Source: Caldithrix abyssi
Lineage (GTDB): Bacteria > Calditrichota > Calditrichia > Calditrichales > Calditrichaceae
DNA: 56,109 bases
NCBI GenBank assembly: GCA_011369465.1
Contig: DRQG01000022.1
Span: 1 to 56,109, forward strand
Reading direction: 5' to 3'
In this document: positions 25,288 to 33,550 of the stretch, one piece after another
Layout of the letters: the number at the start of each line of letters is the position of its first letter
How positions within the stretch are numbered: position 1 is the stretch's first letter
Notes under the pieces: model-generated
Databases searched by the model: none
Told to the model about the DNA's origin: nothing
The model's input: only the letters and a program-made list of their open reading frames with translations
Translations under genes and position numbers: made by a program

Positions 25288-25665
25288 TTAATAAACCAAC
25301 AAAATATTGTAGAGCAGAGTAAAACCGGCCCACCAGGCAACGCCGAAAGCAAAAAAATAAATGAGGATGTTTTTTATATTTAGTGGCACCTCCCAATCTA
25401 CAAAAGCCAGACCCAGGATAAATACGATTACCATAATCTGTTTAAAGAAATGCCAGCCGTCCCAAAAAATAGGGTGGAGCTTAATGCCATGCCATTCTTT
25501 AAACTTGTCGGAGGCCTCGGATTTGAACCACTTGCGGATATCTTCGTTTTGGATATCTTTGAAAACGGATCGATCCCACTGAAAATCGATCGTGTCCATG
25601 GTACCGTTTAAACTTCCGGCCAGAAACATCAAACCAAGCAACCACCAGAACTTTCTGTTAATCAT
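25288..25665 (-). CDS. Small membrane protein of unknown function
   Basis: The 125-residue protein has three hydrophobic segments (residues 6-22, 74-90 and 97-121) separated by a hydrophilic, tryptophan-rich loop (DFQWDRSVF...FWDGWHFFKQ). AAGGAG lies ten bases before the ATG. It faces the lyase gene tail-to-tail and is divergent from the FKBP gene. I recognise no family. Confidence 0.5.
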   Translation of the reverse strand: MINRKFWWLLGLMFLAGSLNGTMDTIDFQWDRSVFKDIQNEDIRKWFKSEASDKFKEWHGIKLHPIFWDGWHFFKQIMVIVFILGLAFVDWEVPLNIKNILIYFFAFGVAWWAGFTLLYNILLVY

Positions 25666-25799
25666 CGGATTGCCACTCCTTTTTAAGGTAGGATTTATAC
25701 AACGGTAAGGTGCGGATATTTAAATATTTATTTTCCTTTGCATACGAAATATACTAAATTGCATGGAACTTTTAAATATTTACTAAATGAGGTTTTTTT

Positions 25800-26282
25800 A
25801 TGAAGATTGCCAACAAAAGTGTGGTCGGTATAGATTACACTCTAAAAAATGAAGCCGGTCAGGTTCTGGATAGCTCTCAGGGAGGTGATCCGCTTTATTA
25901 CCTTCACGGATACGGAAATATCATTCCCGGGCTGGAAGAAGCTCTGACCGATAAAAGTACCGGCGACAGCATTCAGGTAACTATTCCACCGGAAAAAGCC
26001 TACGGCCTGCGTAACGAAGAAGCCATTGTTCAGGTTCATCGTAATCAATTTGAAGGCGTGGCGGAAATTAAAGAAGGGATGGAAGTGCAGGCGCAGAGCG
26101 AACAAGGCGTACAGATTTTTACGGTAACCAAGATTATGGGTGATACAATCGTTCTGGACGGCAACCATCCGTTGGCCGGACAGACGCTTTATTTTGATGT
26201 GGAAGTGAAAGAAGTGCGTGAAGCGACTGAAGAAGAACTGGCCCATGGCCATGTGCATACACCGGGGCATCACCACCACTAA
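25800..26282 (+). CDS. slyD: SlyD-like FKBP-type peptidyl-prolyl isomerase
   Basis: The first 70 residues and a C-terminal strand form an FKBP domain (VVGIDYTLKNEAGQVLDSS, PGLEEALTDKSTGDSIQVTI), interrupted by the insert-in-flap chaperone domain (about 70-125) as in SlyD. The end is histidine-rich (HGHVHTPGHHHH) and would bind nickel or zinc. SlyD is a cytosolic prolyl isomerase and metallochaperone for hydrogenase maturation; no hydrogenase gene is in the window. GAGG lies upstream of the start. A terminator follows at 26311-26342. Confidence 0.9.
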   Translation: MKIANKSVVGIDYTLKNEAGQVLDSSQGGDPLYYLHGYGNIIPGLEEALTDKSTGDSIQVTIPPEKAYGLRNEEAIVQVHRNQFEGVAEIKEGMEVQAQSEQGVQIFTVTKIMGDTIVLDGNHPLAGQTLYFDVEVKEVREATEEELAHGHVHTPGHHHH

Positions 26283-26310
26283 GCTCTGAAGTAAACTCGG
26301 TAAATTATCA

Positions 26311-26342
26311 ACGGACTGTATTTGCGAATGCAGTCCGTTTCT
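26311..26342 (+). terminator. Rho-independent terminator after slyD
   Basis: ACGGACTG (26311-26318) pairs with CAGTCCGT (26331-26338), followed by TTT and a T-rich stretch. It lies 28 bases after the slyD stop codon. Confidence 0.6.
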
Positions 26343-26462
26343 TATTTAAAAATGCTTGTATAAAAATTTCTACCGTGCGGTTAATTTTTCCACCTAAAAT
26401 TCTACACATTTATAACAAGAAAGTGGGATTTATTTAATTTATTTAATTTAAAAGGATTTCCA

Positions 26463-26978
26463 ATGGATGCGCTGGAAACGATTTTCACGCGGCGTAGTAT
26501 CCGCAGATTTAAAAAAGAACCCGTTTCAGAAGAAGTGATAGAGCAATTATTGAGGGCCGGTATGCAGGCGCCCTCCGCTCGCAACACACAGGCCTGGCAA
26601 TTTATTGTGCTCAATGAACGATCGTTGCTGCACGCTATTGCCGACTTTCATCCTTTTGCTTCTATGCTGAATGAAGCGCCCTCGGCGATTGCAATTTGCG
26701 GGGATAAACGGGATGAACCACATGAGGGGTATTTGGCGGTAAACTGCGCCGCCGCCACGCAAAATATTTTATTGGCCGCCCATGCATTGGGCCTGGGAGC
26801 GGTATGGATTGGCATTTATCCGCGTGAAAACAGGATACAAAAATTGAGCGCATTGCTGCATTTGCCCGATTTTATCCTGCCGATTTCTTTGGTTGCCTTT
26901 GGTCACCCTGCCGAACAGAAATCCCCTGCCGATCGTTTTGATGTATCCAAAGTCCATTATAACACATGGGGTGGTTGA
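26463..26978 (+). CDS. Nitroreductase-family flavoprotein
   Basis: The 171-residue protein has the FMN-binding start TRRSIRRFKKEPV, the APSARNTQAWQFIVL segment and the helix ATQNILLAAHALGLGAVWIG, all typical of the nitroreductase fold. Members reduce nitroaromatics, quinones or flavins with NAD(P)H; this is a short, F420-independent type. AAGGA precedes the ATG. It follows the slyD terminator and so has its own promoter. The substrate is unknown. Confidence 0.9.
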   Translation: MDALETIFTRRSIRRFKKEPVSEEVIEQLLRAGMQAPSARNTQAWQFIVLNERSLLHAIADFHPFASMLNEAPSAIAICGDKRDEPHEGYLAVNCAAATQNILLAAHALGLGAVWIGIYPRENRIQKLSALLHLPDFILPISLVAFGHPAEQKSPADRFDVSKVHYNTWGG

Positions 26979-26989
26979 TAAATTATTAT

Positions 26990-27395
26990 TAAAAGCACAA
27001 AGTACCACAAAAAGTGACAAGTAACGGGTGATGCGTAACGCAAGATTTATCTTGCGAGAAGTACATAGTATTTAGTACTTAGTACAGAGTAGTTATTAAC
27101 AAATGACAGGTGACGCGTGACAAGAGAATAGAAATTGGAAATTGGAAATTTGGAACTTTCGTAGCGTAGCGAAGAACCCGCCGTGGCGGGGAAACTGGTA
27201 CCGAATTACGAATATTTCAATTACGAATTACGAATTAAAAACCAACCCTTCGACTGCGCTCAGGACAAGTAGCCTAAAGACCAGAATTTCGAATATCGAT
27301 TAACGATTTAAGATTTAAGAACCAATAACTCAATAACTTATTAACTGAAAACTAATAACTGATAACTGATAACTAATAACTAATAACTAACATCC
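26990..27395. repeat. Word-like low-complexity repeat cluster 2, inverted relative to cluster 1
   Basis: No gene is present. From 27039 it contains CGCAAGATTTATCTTGCG, then AGTACATAGTATTTAGTACT, TGACAGGTGACGCGTGAC and GAAATTGGAAATTGG. This is the reverse complement of the word order found at 22712-22815. After a unique part (27150-27300) it ends with units of TAACTGATAAC (27330-27390). Such arrays are seen in FCB bacteria and filamentous cyanobacteria and are of unknown origin. Confidence 0.85.
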
Positions 27396-27414
27396 GAGCA
27401 CTGACGACTCAAAT

Positions 27415-28608
27415 TCAGGCCCTTTCCAGGGTAATTATCGGCGCTTCGGGAGGGCAGCCCAGACGGAAGGGCATCCAATGCCCCACACCGGAAGAAGTGT
27501 ATAATTGTGTTTTTCCTTTGGAATACCTGCCCCACAAATAGCGGTTTTTCAAATAATCCTCAAAAACGCTGCGGCCCTGATAACCTAACTGGCCGCCATG
27601 TGTATGCCCGGCAAGAATCAAATCAATATCGGCCGGGCCGGCCACATCCAATGCCCGCGGGCGATGACTGAGCAAGAGTTTAAAGGCCTCGCCGTCGGCG
27701 TCTGCCATCGCTTTGTTTACGGTTTCCGTCATAAAATCGCTGATATCCGTATGCATACGAACGGGATCATCCGCCCCGCCGATAAATATTTGGGTCTCTC
27801 CGACCTGCAGCGGATACCCGCTGTTTCTGAGCAGATGCACCGGACTTGCCTCCATTTTACGAAGAACTTCTTTAATACCGCGGAAATATTCATGATTACC
27901 CAATGAAACAAATTTTGGCAAAGGCGTTTTTATCTGGTCAATCAGTTTTAAGGCCTCTTCCAGTTGGGTTAAATCATCGGCCACATCGCCGGTAATCAGG
28001 ACAAGATCAAGATATTCGGAGGAGAGCTTGCTCAATAATTCGTCCAAATCGGATAATTGAAAATAGTAGCCGAGATGCAAATCACTTAAATGCAAAATAC
28101 GAAAACCCTGCAAATCATCAGGTAAGTTTTTAAAACGCATGGTCAGCTCGGGGATACGCACCGCCTGAAAACCACCGGCAAAACCCTTGCCCACACCGCC
28201 CAGCACCAAAGCCGGCATGGCTGCCGTGGCCGCTTTTAAAAATTTCCGCCGACCCTGTCCGGAAACCGGAGTAAATGATTCACGTTCTTTTTTTCTAAAT
28301 ACGCTAATGAGCCGACCGATCCATTCCACCGTGAGAGAAAAAGGCAAGGTAAGGACAAGCAACAGGCTTGTAAGAACTAAAAAATATACCGTAATGCTGG
28401 CTACAGGCGTGAGCACGGGAATTTTAAAGTGCCAACCCAAAGCAAACAAACCAAGAAATACAAAGGCGGTATAGGGCAACGCAACAGCGCTTATTTCTAT
28501 GACCCGGCATTCCCAAATACGGTTGTTAATGCGGCGTAACAGCCAGCGGGCGGTAAATGTGAGTGAGCCAATCAATAACAGAGCAACAGCTATAAACAAT
28601 ACAGGCAT
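27415..28608 (-). CDS. Membrane-anchored metallophosphoesterase (YkuE-like)
   Basis: About four N-terminal membrane spans (residues 1-105) are followed by a Tat-type segment GRRKFLKAATAAMPAL, then a calcineurin-like phosphoesterase domain with SDLHLG, GDVAD, GNHEYF, SHRP and GHTHGG. These provide the two-metal site. YkuE-type enzymes face the outside and act on UDP-diacylglucosamine-like or nucleotide substrates; the substrate here is not known. It is a single gene flanked by repeat clusters on both sides. Confidence 0.85.
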   Translation of the reverse strand: MPVLFIAVALLLIGSLTFTARWLLRRINNRIWECRVIEISAVALPYTAFVFLGLFALGWHFKIPVLTPVASITVYFLVLTSLLLVLTLPFSLTVEWIGRLISVFRKKERESFTPVSGQGRRKFLKAATAAMPALVLGGVGKGFAGGFQAVRIPELTMRFKNLPDDLQGFRILHLSDLHLGYYFQLSDLDELLSKLSSEYLDLVLITGDVADDLTQLEEALKLIDQIKTPLPKFVSLGNHEYFRGIKEVLRKMEASPVHLLRNSGYPLQVGETQIFIGGADDPVRMHTDISDFMTETVNKAMADADGEAFKLLLSHRPRALDVAGPADIDLILAGHTHGGQLGYQGRSVFEDYLKNRYLWGRYSKGKTQLYTSSGVGHWMPFRLGCPPEAPIITLERA

Positions 28609-28703
28609 GATGATCCGATTTGTTAATTTGTTTTCATTTTATAACTTTTTTATTCTCTCATTTAATTCCAAAAAACTCTTTTAGTTCCCTTTCAAATAAA
28701 AAA

Positions 28704-28724
28704 GGCTGCCCGATACGGGCAGCC
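28704..28724 (-). terminator. Rho-independent terminator, likely both directions
   Basis: GGCTGCCCG (28704-28712) pairs perfectly with CGGGCAGCC (28716-28724) around a three-base loop. A-rich DNA on the left and TTTT on the right mean that the minus-strand transcript ends in a T run. It lies some 360 bases after the S46 peptidase gene. Confidence 0.65.
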
Positions 28725-28749
28725 CTTTTGGACAATAATAAGCCTAATT

Positions 28750-29075
28750 GAGCCAACCACAGAGAGCACAGGGAACACAGAGATTTTTATTCTTACTTTA
28801 ACTCTCTGTCACGCGTCACGCGTTACTTTGTGCCTGTGTGCCTGTTGGGTTAACCACGGAGCATGCTGAGAACACAGAGGATTTTTTATTCTTAATTCTT
28901 AATTCTTCATTCTTAATTCATCTTGTGTCTTTTGCCTTTGCCTTTCGGGCGCAAGATGAATCTTGCGTTACTTTGTGCCTCTGTGCCTTTGCCCCTTTGT
29001 GCCTGTCCAACCACAGAGGGCACGGGGAACACAGAGGTTTTATTTTTAATTCTTCATTCTTAATTCTTAATTAAT
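28750..29075. repeat. Word-like repeat cluster 3
   Basis: This contains three units of the AACCACAGAG-GCAC-GGGAACACAGAG type (near 28753, 28852 and 29008), TCTTAATTC tandem units, TCACGCGTCACGCG (near 28808), and GGGCGCAAGATGAATCTTGCG followed by TTTGTGCC units (28948-29010). The last part also occurs in cluster 1 at 22867-22930 in the same orientation. The 78-codon plus-strand frame here is an artefact of the repeat words. Confidence 0.8.
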
Positions 29076-29088
29076 TCCGGGTTTCCTT

Positions 29089-31230
29089 TTATTTTAAACC
29101 CATTTCCTTCAGTAGGTAATCGGCGCCGGCAAATTTTTCGGTAATAAACAGAACATAGCGAATATCCACGGCAATGGTGCGCTGCATATCATAATCGTAT
29201 TGCCAGTCGCTGGTCATGGCTTCATAGTTGCCGTCAAAAGCCAGACCGATAAGCTGCCCTTTGCCGTTCATTACCGCGCTGCCGCTGTTGCCGCCGGTAA
29301 TATCGCAGCGATTAAGAAAAGCTACCGGAACATCTTTCAATACGGGATCTTCCCATTGCCCAAAATCTTTGGCATCATGCAATTCCTGCAGTTTTAAAGG
29401 CATATCAAACGGTTTTTCACCGGTATTTTTCTCAATAACGCCTTTCAGGGTTGTAAACGGTTTGTACCATACGGCGTCCCGCGGCGTATAACCGGCCACA
29501 TGCCCATAGGTAAAGCGAATGGTGCCGTTGGCGTCCGGATACAGTCCGCTGCCCTTCCAGGCTAACAGAGCGTTGATATATTGTTTGCGCAGTTCGGTTA
29601 TTTTAGCGCTGAATTCTTTATCCCGTTCCTTTTTCTCTTCATTTTGACTATATAGTCTGGCCGCCAGTTGAATAAAGGGATCATCCGATTTGTCCAGCTC
29701 TTCAGCCGTTTTCTCATACAACGATTTGGCATATTCGGGATCGCCCAATTTGCTGTTTTTGTAGGCCTGATCCACAAACTCCTCAACCGTTTTGCCCCCT
29801 AACAATTCTTCCAACCCGTCTATACGGTTTTCGTCTTTGAGTTCCAGTGCTTTGGTTAAAGCCCGGCGGAAGAGTTCTTTGTCCAACGGTTCATAAAAAC
29901 TGAGATAGCGATATTTTAAACGCTCCAGGCCTTGTTTGATGCGGCGTTCGGAAAAGCCGGGTTCGCGTTCCTCCTCCGGTTTGGCCCGTTCCCGCGCAAT
30001 GGCATAAGCCTGACCGGCGATGGAAGAATACAGGCCGGAAAGCCAGCCAAAACCGGACAAGACCTCATCTTTTTTCCGCGTTTTTTCGAGACCGGCATAA
30101 AGCTGTCCGATCTGATCCAGAATGTGTCCGTATTTTTCCTTTAATTGCTCGTTGCCGTTGATGAACTTCATCAATTCGGCTTCGAAATCCTTTTTCTTCT
30201 GCACGAAATCGGTTTTGAGCATACCGTCCACATTGCCCTGGTAATTTTTCATGGCATTGGCCAATCCCGAACGGAAACCGGCCATTTTAATTGCCGCCTG
30301 CGGATTGTCTTTGCCCAACTCATCCATCAGGTCGATAATCTCGCCAAATTGTTTAATGCGCGGTTTATAACTGTGTTCCAGCGTCCATTGCACCGAATAA
30401 GACGTTCTCCAACGCGTGGTACGACCGGGAAAGCCAAGGATGAAACTGAAATCGCCGTCTTTCAAAGGTTGATCCGCGATGCGCAGATAGTTTTTGGGTT
30501 TTACGGGAATGTTTTCCGGGCTGTATTTGGCGCCCGAGCCATCCGGCGCCATATAAACCCGCAAATAGGTAAAATCGCCCGTATGCCGCGGCCACATCCA
30601 GTTATCGATATCGCCGCCGTATTTACCGATCGATTCGGGCGGCGCGTAAACGATACGGACGTCCTGGTATTTCTTATACACATATTTTATATATTGCTTG
30701 CCGTCGTACATGGAAGAAATACGCGCCGAGATATCCTCACGATCGCCTTCAATCTCATCCACCATTTGCGCCGTTACGGCTTTGATTTTTTCAGCCCGCT
30801 CCACCGGGTCTTCAATGTCTTTGACCGCGTTAAGCACTTCTTCGGTCACATCGGTCATCTCCTGCAAAACATAGGCGTTGCTGCCAATTGCCTGCAGTTC
30901 TTCGGAGCGATTTTTGGCCAGAAAACCGTCTTTAATGTAATCGTTGCCCGATTTGGATGAAGCCCTTTGCAAAGCGCCGTAAGCGCAATGATGATTGGTG
31001 AGCACCAAACCGTCGGGTGAAACAAATGAAGCCGAGCAGCCGCCCAGCCACACAATGGCGTCCGTGATGGATGTGCCGTCCGGATTGTAGATATCTTCTG
31101 GGCTGATTTCCAAACCTTTTTCCTGCATGTTAAGGTCTTTTATCTGCGTCAGCAGCCACATCCCTTCATCAGCCGTTAGTTGAGCGATGCCCAGGAACAT
31201 CAGCAAAACACTAAAAAGAAAATTACGCAC
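29089..31230 (-). CDS. S46-family dipeptidyl-peptidase, DPP7-like
   Basis: A GTG start at 31230 is fixed by AAAGGAGG upstream and opens a signal peptide ending LTADEG. The catalytic triad is visible: His in TNHHCAYG (His80/81), Asp in GGDIDNWMWPRHTGDF and Ser649 in GNSGSAVMN. Gly667, 18 residues after the serine in LAFDGN, corresponds to the residue that separates DPP7 (Gly; hydrophobic P1) from DPP11 (Arg; acidic P1). The full length of 713 residues fits the family. The enzyme is periplasmic and releases dipeptides from peptides. It lies 400 bases from the C1B peptidase gene on the same strand. Confidence 0.9.
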   Translation of the reverse strand: MRNFLFSVLLMFLGIAQLTADEGMWLLTQIKDLNMQEKGLEISPEDIYNPDGTSITDAIVWLGGCSASFVSPDGLVLTNHHCAYGALQRASSKSGNDYIKDGFLAKNRSEELQAIGSNAYVLQEMTDVTEEVLNAVKDIEDPVERAEKIKAVTAQMVDEIEGDREDISARISSMYDGKQYIKYVYKKYQDVRIVYAPPESIGKYGGDIDNWMWPRHTGDFTYLRVYMAPDGSGAKYSPENIPVKPKNYLRIADQPLKDGDFSFILGFPGRTTRWRTSYSVQWTLEHSYKPRIKQFGEIIDLMDELGKDNPQAAIKMAGFRSGLANAMKNYQGNVDGMLKTDFVQKKKDFEAELMKFINGNEQLKEKYGHILDQIGQLYAGLEKTRKKDEVLSGFGWLSGLYSSIAGQAYAIARERAKPEEEREPGFSERRIKQGLERLKYRYLSFYEPLDKELFRRALTKALELKDENRIDGLEELLGGKTVEEFVDQAYKNSKLGDPEYAKSLYEKTAEELDKSDDPFIQLAARLYSQNEEKKERDKEFSAKITELRKQYINALLAWKGSGLYPDANGTIRFTYGHVAGYTPRDAVWYKPFTTLKGVIEKNTGEKPFDMPLKLQELHDAKDFGQWEDPVLKDVPVAFLNRCDITGGNSGSAVMNGKGQLIGLAFDGNYEAMTSDWQYDYDMQRTIAVDIRYVLFITEKFAGADYLLKEMGLK

Positions 31231-31399
31231 AATGCCTCCTTTAAAAATTAAATGAAAATACTATTGAGAAATTGAACAACAATAGAACTACGTGGTCTCG
31301 ATGAAAATGTTTCTTTAACATCCGTGTAAGTTTAATCTTTAACCGCTCGAGGGACTATGTTACTTTGCCTTTCTGTATGAGTCGGGATTACTTGTATCA

Positions 31400-31600
31400 G
31401 GTACTGTCCTTCTCTCGACGGGCTTATGCTTCGACAGGCTCAGCTAACGTTCCCTGAGCTCTGCCTGCCCCGATTTGTCGGGGTCGAAGGGAACGGAGAT
31501 CGGCTTCGATCCCGATAAATCGGGGCAGGCCAGGCTCATGCTTCGATCCCGACAAGTCGGGACAGGCCAGGCTCAGCATTCGCTTATACGTTCACTGAGA
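31400..31600. repeat. Palindromic intergenic repeats
   Basis: The 400-base gap upstream of the S46 gene contains CCCCGATTTGTCGGGG (31468-31483), ATCCCGATAAATCGGGG (near 31508) and TCCCGACAAGTCGGGA (near 31548). They are interspersed with TTCGACAGGCTCAGC-like words and repeated CAGGCCAGGCTCA. No gene is supported; the plus-strand frame over this region follows repeat words. Confidence 0.7.
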
Positions 31601-31629
31601 TGGTGGCAAAGCGGAGCAAAGAATACGGA

Positions 31630-32802
31630 TTATTTTTCATCCGTTTTAAATTTCGCCAAAACATCTTTCACCGCATCCTTGTGTACACAAAAACCCAGCA
31701 TCTTTAGTTTTATGAAGTCATCACGGAAAAAGTAATACCCTTTGTACTTTCCGTAATGAGCGGAAGAACCGGAATCTTTGATCAGATACCAATCATGATC
31801 ACCGTGGCTTGTGTAACCGACCAGATGAATCCCGTGATCATCGGTTGTAGTTTTGTTATAAATGCGAAATTCACGGGAATACTGATTAATATCTTTTTGG
31901 GCAATATCCCAGGGTACTATTATGGCAATATCTTCCCAGCCGTATTTTCCGGCTTCGCTCACGTCCCCGCCTATCACAACCGAATATCCCTCCTTGATAA
32001 CGCGCTTAATGGTATCATAAAAAAGCGGCAGGGGGATATTATAGTAATTTTCACTGTGATTCCAGTTGTCGGGCACGTCAAATTCGCATTTGGTAAAAAA
32101 GTCGTATTTAATCGTCGATAAGAACTCCACATAGTCGTCCGGGTTAATCCGGCATGCCTGATCCCGAAAGGTTTCCGGTGTATATGTTTTACCCTCATAC
32201 TCAAACGAAACCGGCGGCTGCCCTATATGTTTATTCATAATGCTTTTGATGGTTGTGAGCGCCACATCTTCGTCCCAATAGCCGTTTTCTTTGATAAACA
32301 TCAGATAATTTTTCATTTCCCGAAACATGGGGTCGTGGTTGTGTTTGGCTTTTCCGTTAATCAATCCTGTGTAGGCGCTTAAGGGAACGATGCCGTATTG
32401 TTTAATCCGCTGCAAAGCCAAATCGGATTCTGAGCCCTGAGCAAAAGCCGAATTGCCTTTTTCCCGGATGAAGCGCCGGGCTTTTTCCACATATTCCCAA
32501 TAGGCTACATACATTTCCGAGAGTTTGATTTTCTTTTTATGCAAGCGGTATATCTCGGATTCGAGGAAAGATATGGTGGAATAGGACCAGCAGGTCCCCG
32601 TAGTATCCTGGCGTACGGGCGGAAAATGAAAAACCCGGGTTGTAAATTCATCCATGGTCGGCTTGTCCACCGAAGCAAAATCACCGCTCAGGATTTCGCG
32701 CTCTTTATCCCAGATGAATTTCTTTTCGTAAAAGGCTTTATCCTGAGCGAAAAGTGCCGTTAAATAAAATAGCGTTAAAGTGAGCAATACAACAGGTTTC
32801 AT
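31630..32802 (-). CDS. Exported C1B cysteine peptidase (aminopeptidase C-like)
   Basis: A Sec signal peptide (1-20, ending ALFAQ) precedes a papain-like enzyme of the bleomycin hydrolase group. Cys71 lies in TGTCWSYST and the histidine in DHGIHLVGYTSHG. The usual Asn is replaced by Asp in LIKDSGSSAHYGKYKGY, a pattern I recall from secreted Bacteroidota-type homologues. GGAG precedes the ATG. With the S46 dipeptidyl-peptidase next to it, the locus fits extracytoplasmic breakdown of peptides. Cytosolic relatives form hexamers; whether this exported form does is unknown. Confidence 0.8.
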   Translation of the reverse strand: MKPVVLLTLTLFYLTALFAQDKAFYEKKFIWDKEREILSGDFASVDKPTMDEFTTRVFHFPPVRQDTTGTCWSYSTISFLESEIYRLHKKKIKLSEMYVAYWEYVEKARRFIREKGNSAFAQGSESDLALQRIKQYGIVPLSAYTGLINGKAKHNHDPMFREMKNYLMFIKENGYWDEDVALTTIKSIMNKHIGQPPVSFEYEGKTYTPETFRDQACRINPDDYVEFLSTIKYDFFTKCEFDVPDNWNHSENYYNIPLPLFYDTIKRVIKEGYSVVIGGDVSEAGKYGWEDIAIIVPWDIAQKDINQYSREFRIYNKTTTDDHGIHLVGYTSHGDHDWYLIKDSGSSAHYGKYKGYYFFRDDFIKLKMLGFCVHKDAVKDVLAKFKTDEK

Positions 32803-33012
32803 CGTGTCTACTCCTTATTTTATATTTTTAGGATGAAGTGGAAATTTAACACATTCTCATGTTATGTCAAAAATCTGTTAAAACGTTCACAGGAATTTCC
32901 CCGCCGGAAAAAACATATTTGTAAAAAATCCGGCTAAGGTTGCCTATGATATACAGCTTACATATATTAACCCATTATACATCAACAGCGATTACCATAC
33001 ACAGGAGGATCG

Positions 33013-33549
33013 ATGCAGGAAGACACGGTATGGAGTAATATTTTTAAAAAGAAAGAAGTTAAACAGGAAGGCATTTTCCACGTGTTGAAACGGGTTCCCA
33101 TCTTTCGGAATTTAAACAACCGGGAACTGCGGATGATCGAACGTATTCTCCACAAGCGCACCTACGTAAAGGATGAAATTATTTTTAACGAGGGCGAACC
33201 GGGCGTTGGTATGTATATCATAGAATCCGGCCGGGTGCACATCACCTTGGGAAAAGAGAAAAAACTGTTGGCTGTTTTATCCGACGGGGACTTTTTCGGC
33301 GAAATGGCTCTACTTCTGGAAACACCGCGAACAGCCACAGCCGTGGCCCAGACTCCTTTGCGCATGCTGGGCTTTTTTCAGCCTGATCTTTTTAATCTGC
33401 TGGAAACGCATCCACGCATTGGCAATAAAGTTATTTTGCATCTGGCTCAGATGATTGCCGAACGCCTGCGACACACTTCGCTGGAAAATTCCGAGCTTAA
33501 GAAGAAATTAAATCAACTGGAAGAACAATTAGCAGCCAAAAAGGTTTGA
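33013..33549 (+). CDS. Cyclic-nucleotide-binding domain protein
   Basis: The 178-residue protein has a single cNMP-binding beta-roll (about 25-145) with the phosphate-binding cassette FGEMALLLETPRTATA, including the Glu and Arg needed to hold a cyclic nucleotide. It lacks a helix-turn-helix. A C-terminal coiled coil (SELKKKLNQLEEQLAAKK) follows. It therefore regulates a partner protein rather than DNA. The start has AGGAGG. It is one base from the AI-2E-type permease gene and probably controls or is co-expressed with that transporter. Confidence 0.8.
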   Translation: MQEDTVWSNIFKKKEVKQEGIFHVLKRVPIFRNLNNRELRMIERILHKRTYVKDEIIFNEGEPGVGMYIIESGRVHITLGKEKKLLAVLSDGDFFGEMALLLETPRTATAVAQTPLRMLGFFQPDLFNLLETHPRIGNKVILHLAQMIAERLRHTSLENSELKKKLNQLEEQLAAKKV

Positions 33550-33550
33550 C

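Noticed and set aside
28838-29074. 78-codon plus-strand frame in repeat cluster 3
   Set aside because: The sequence is built entirely of repeat words (HRGHGEHRG-type translation); a well-known type of false ORF.
30145-30960. 271-codon frame antisense to the S46 peptidase
   Set aside because: It lies wholly within a well-supported gene with signal peptide and triad; no independent coding signs.
31475-31735. 86-codon plus-strand frame near the C1B peptidase end
   Set aside because: It starts in palindromic repeats and runs antisense into the peptidase gene.
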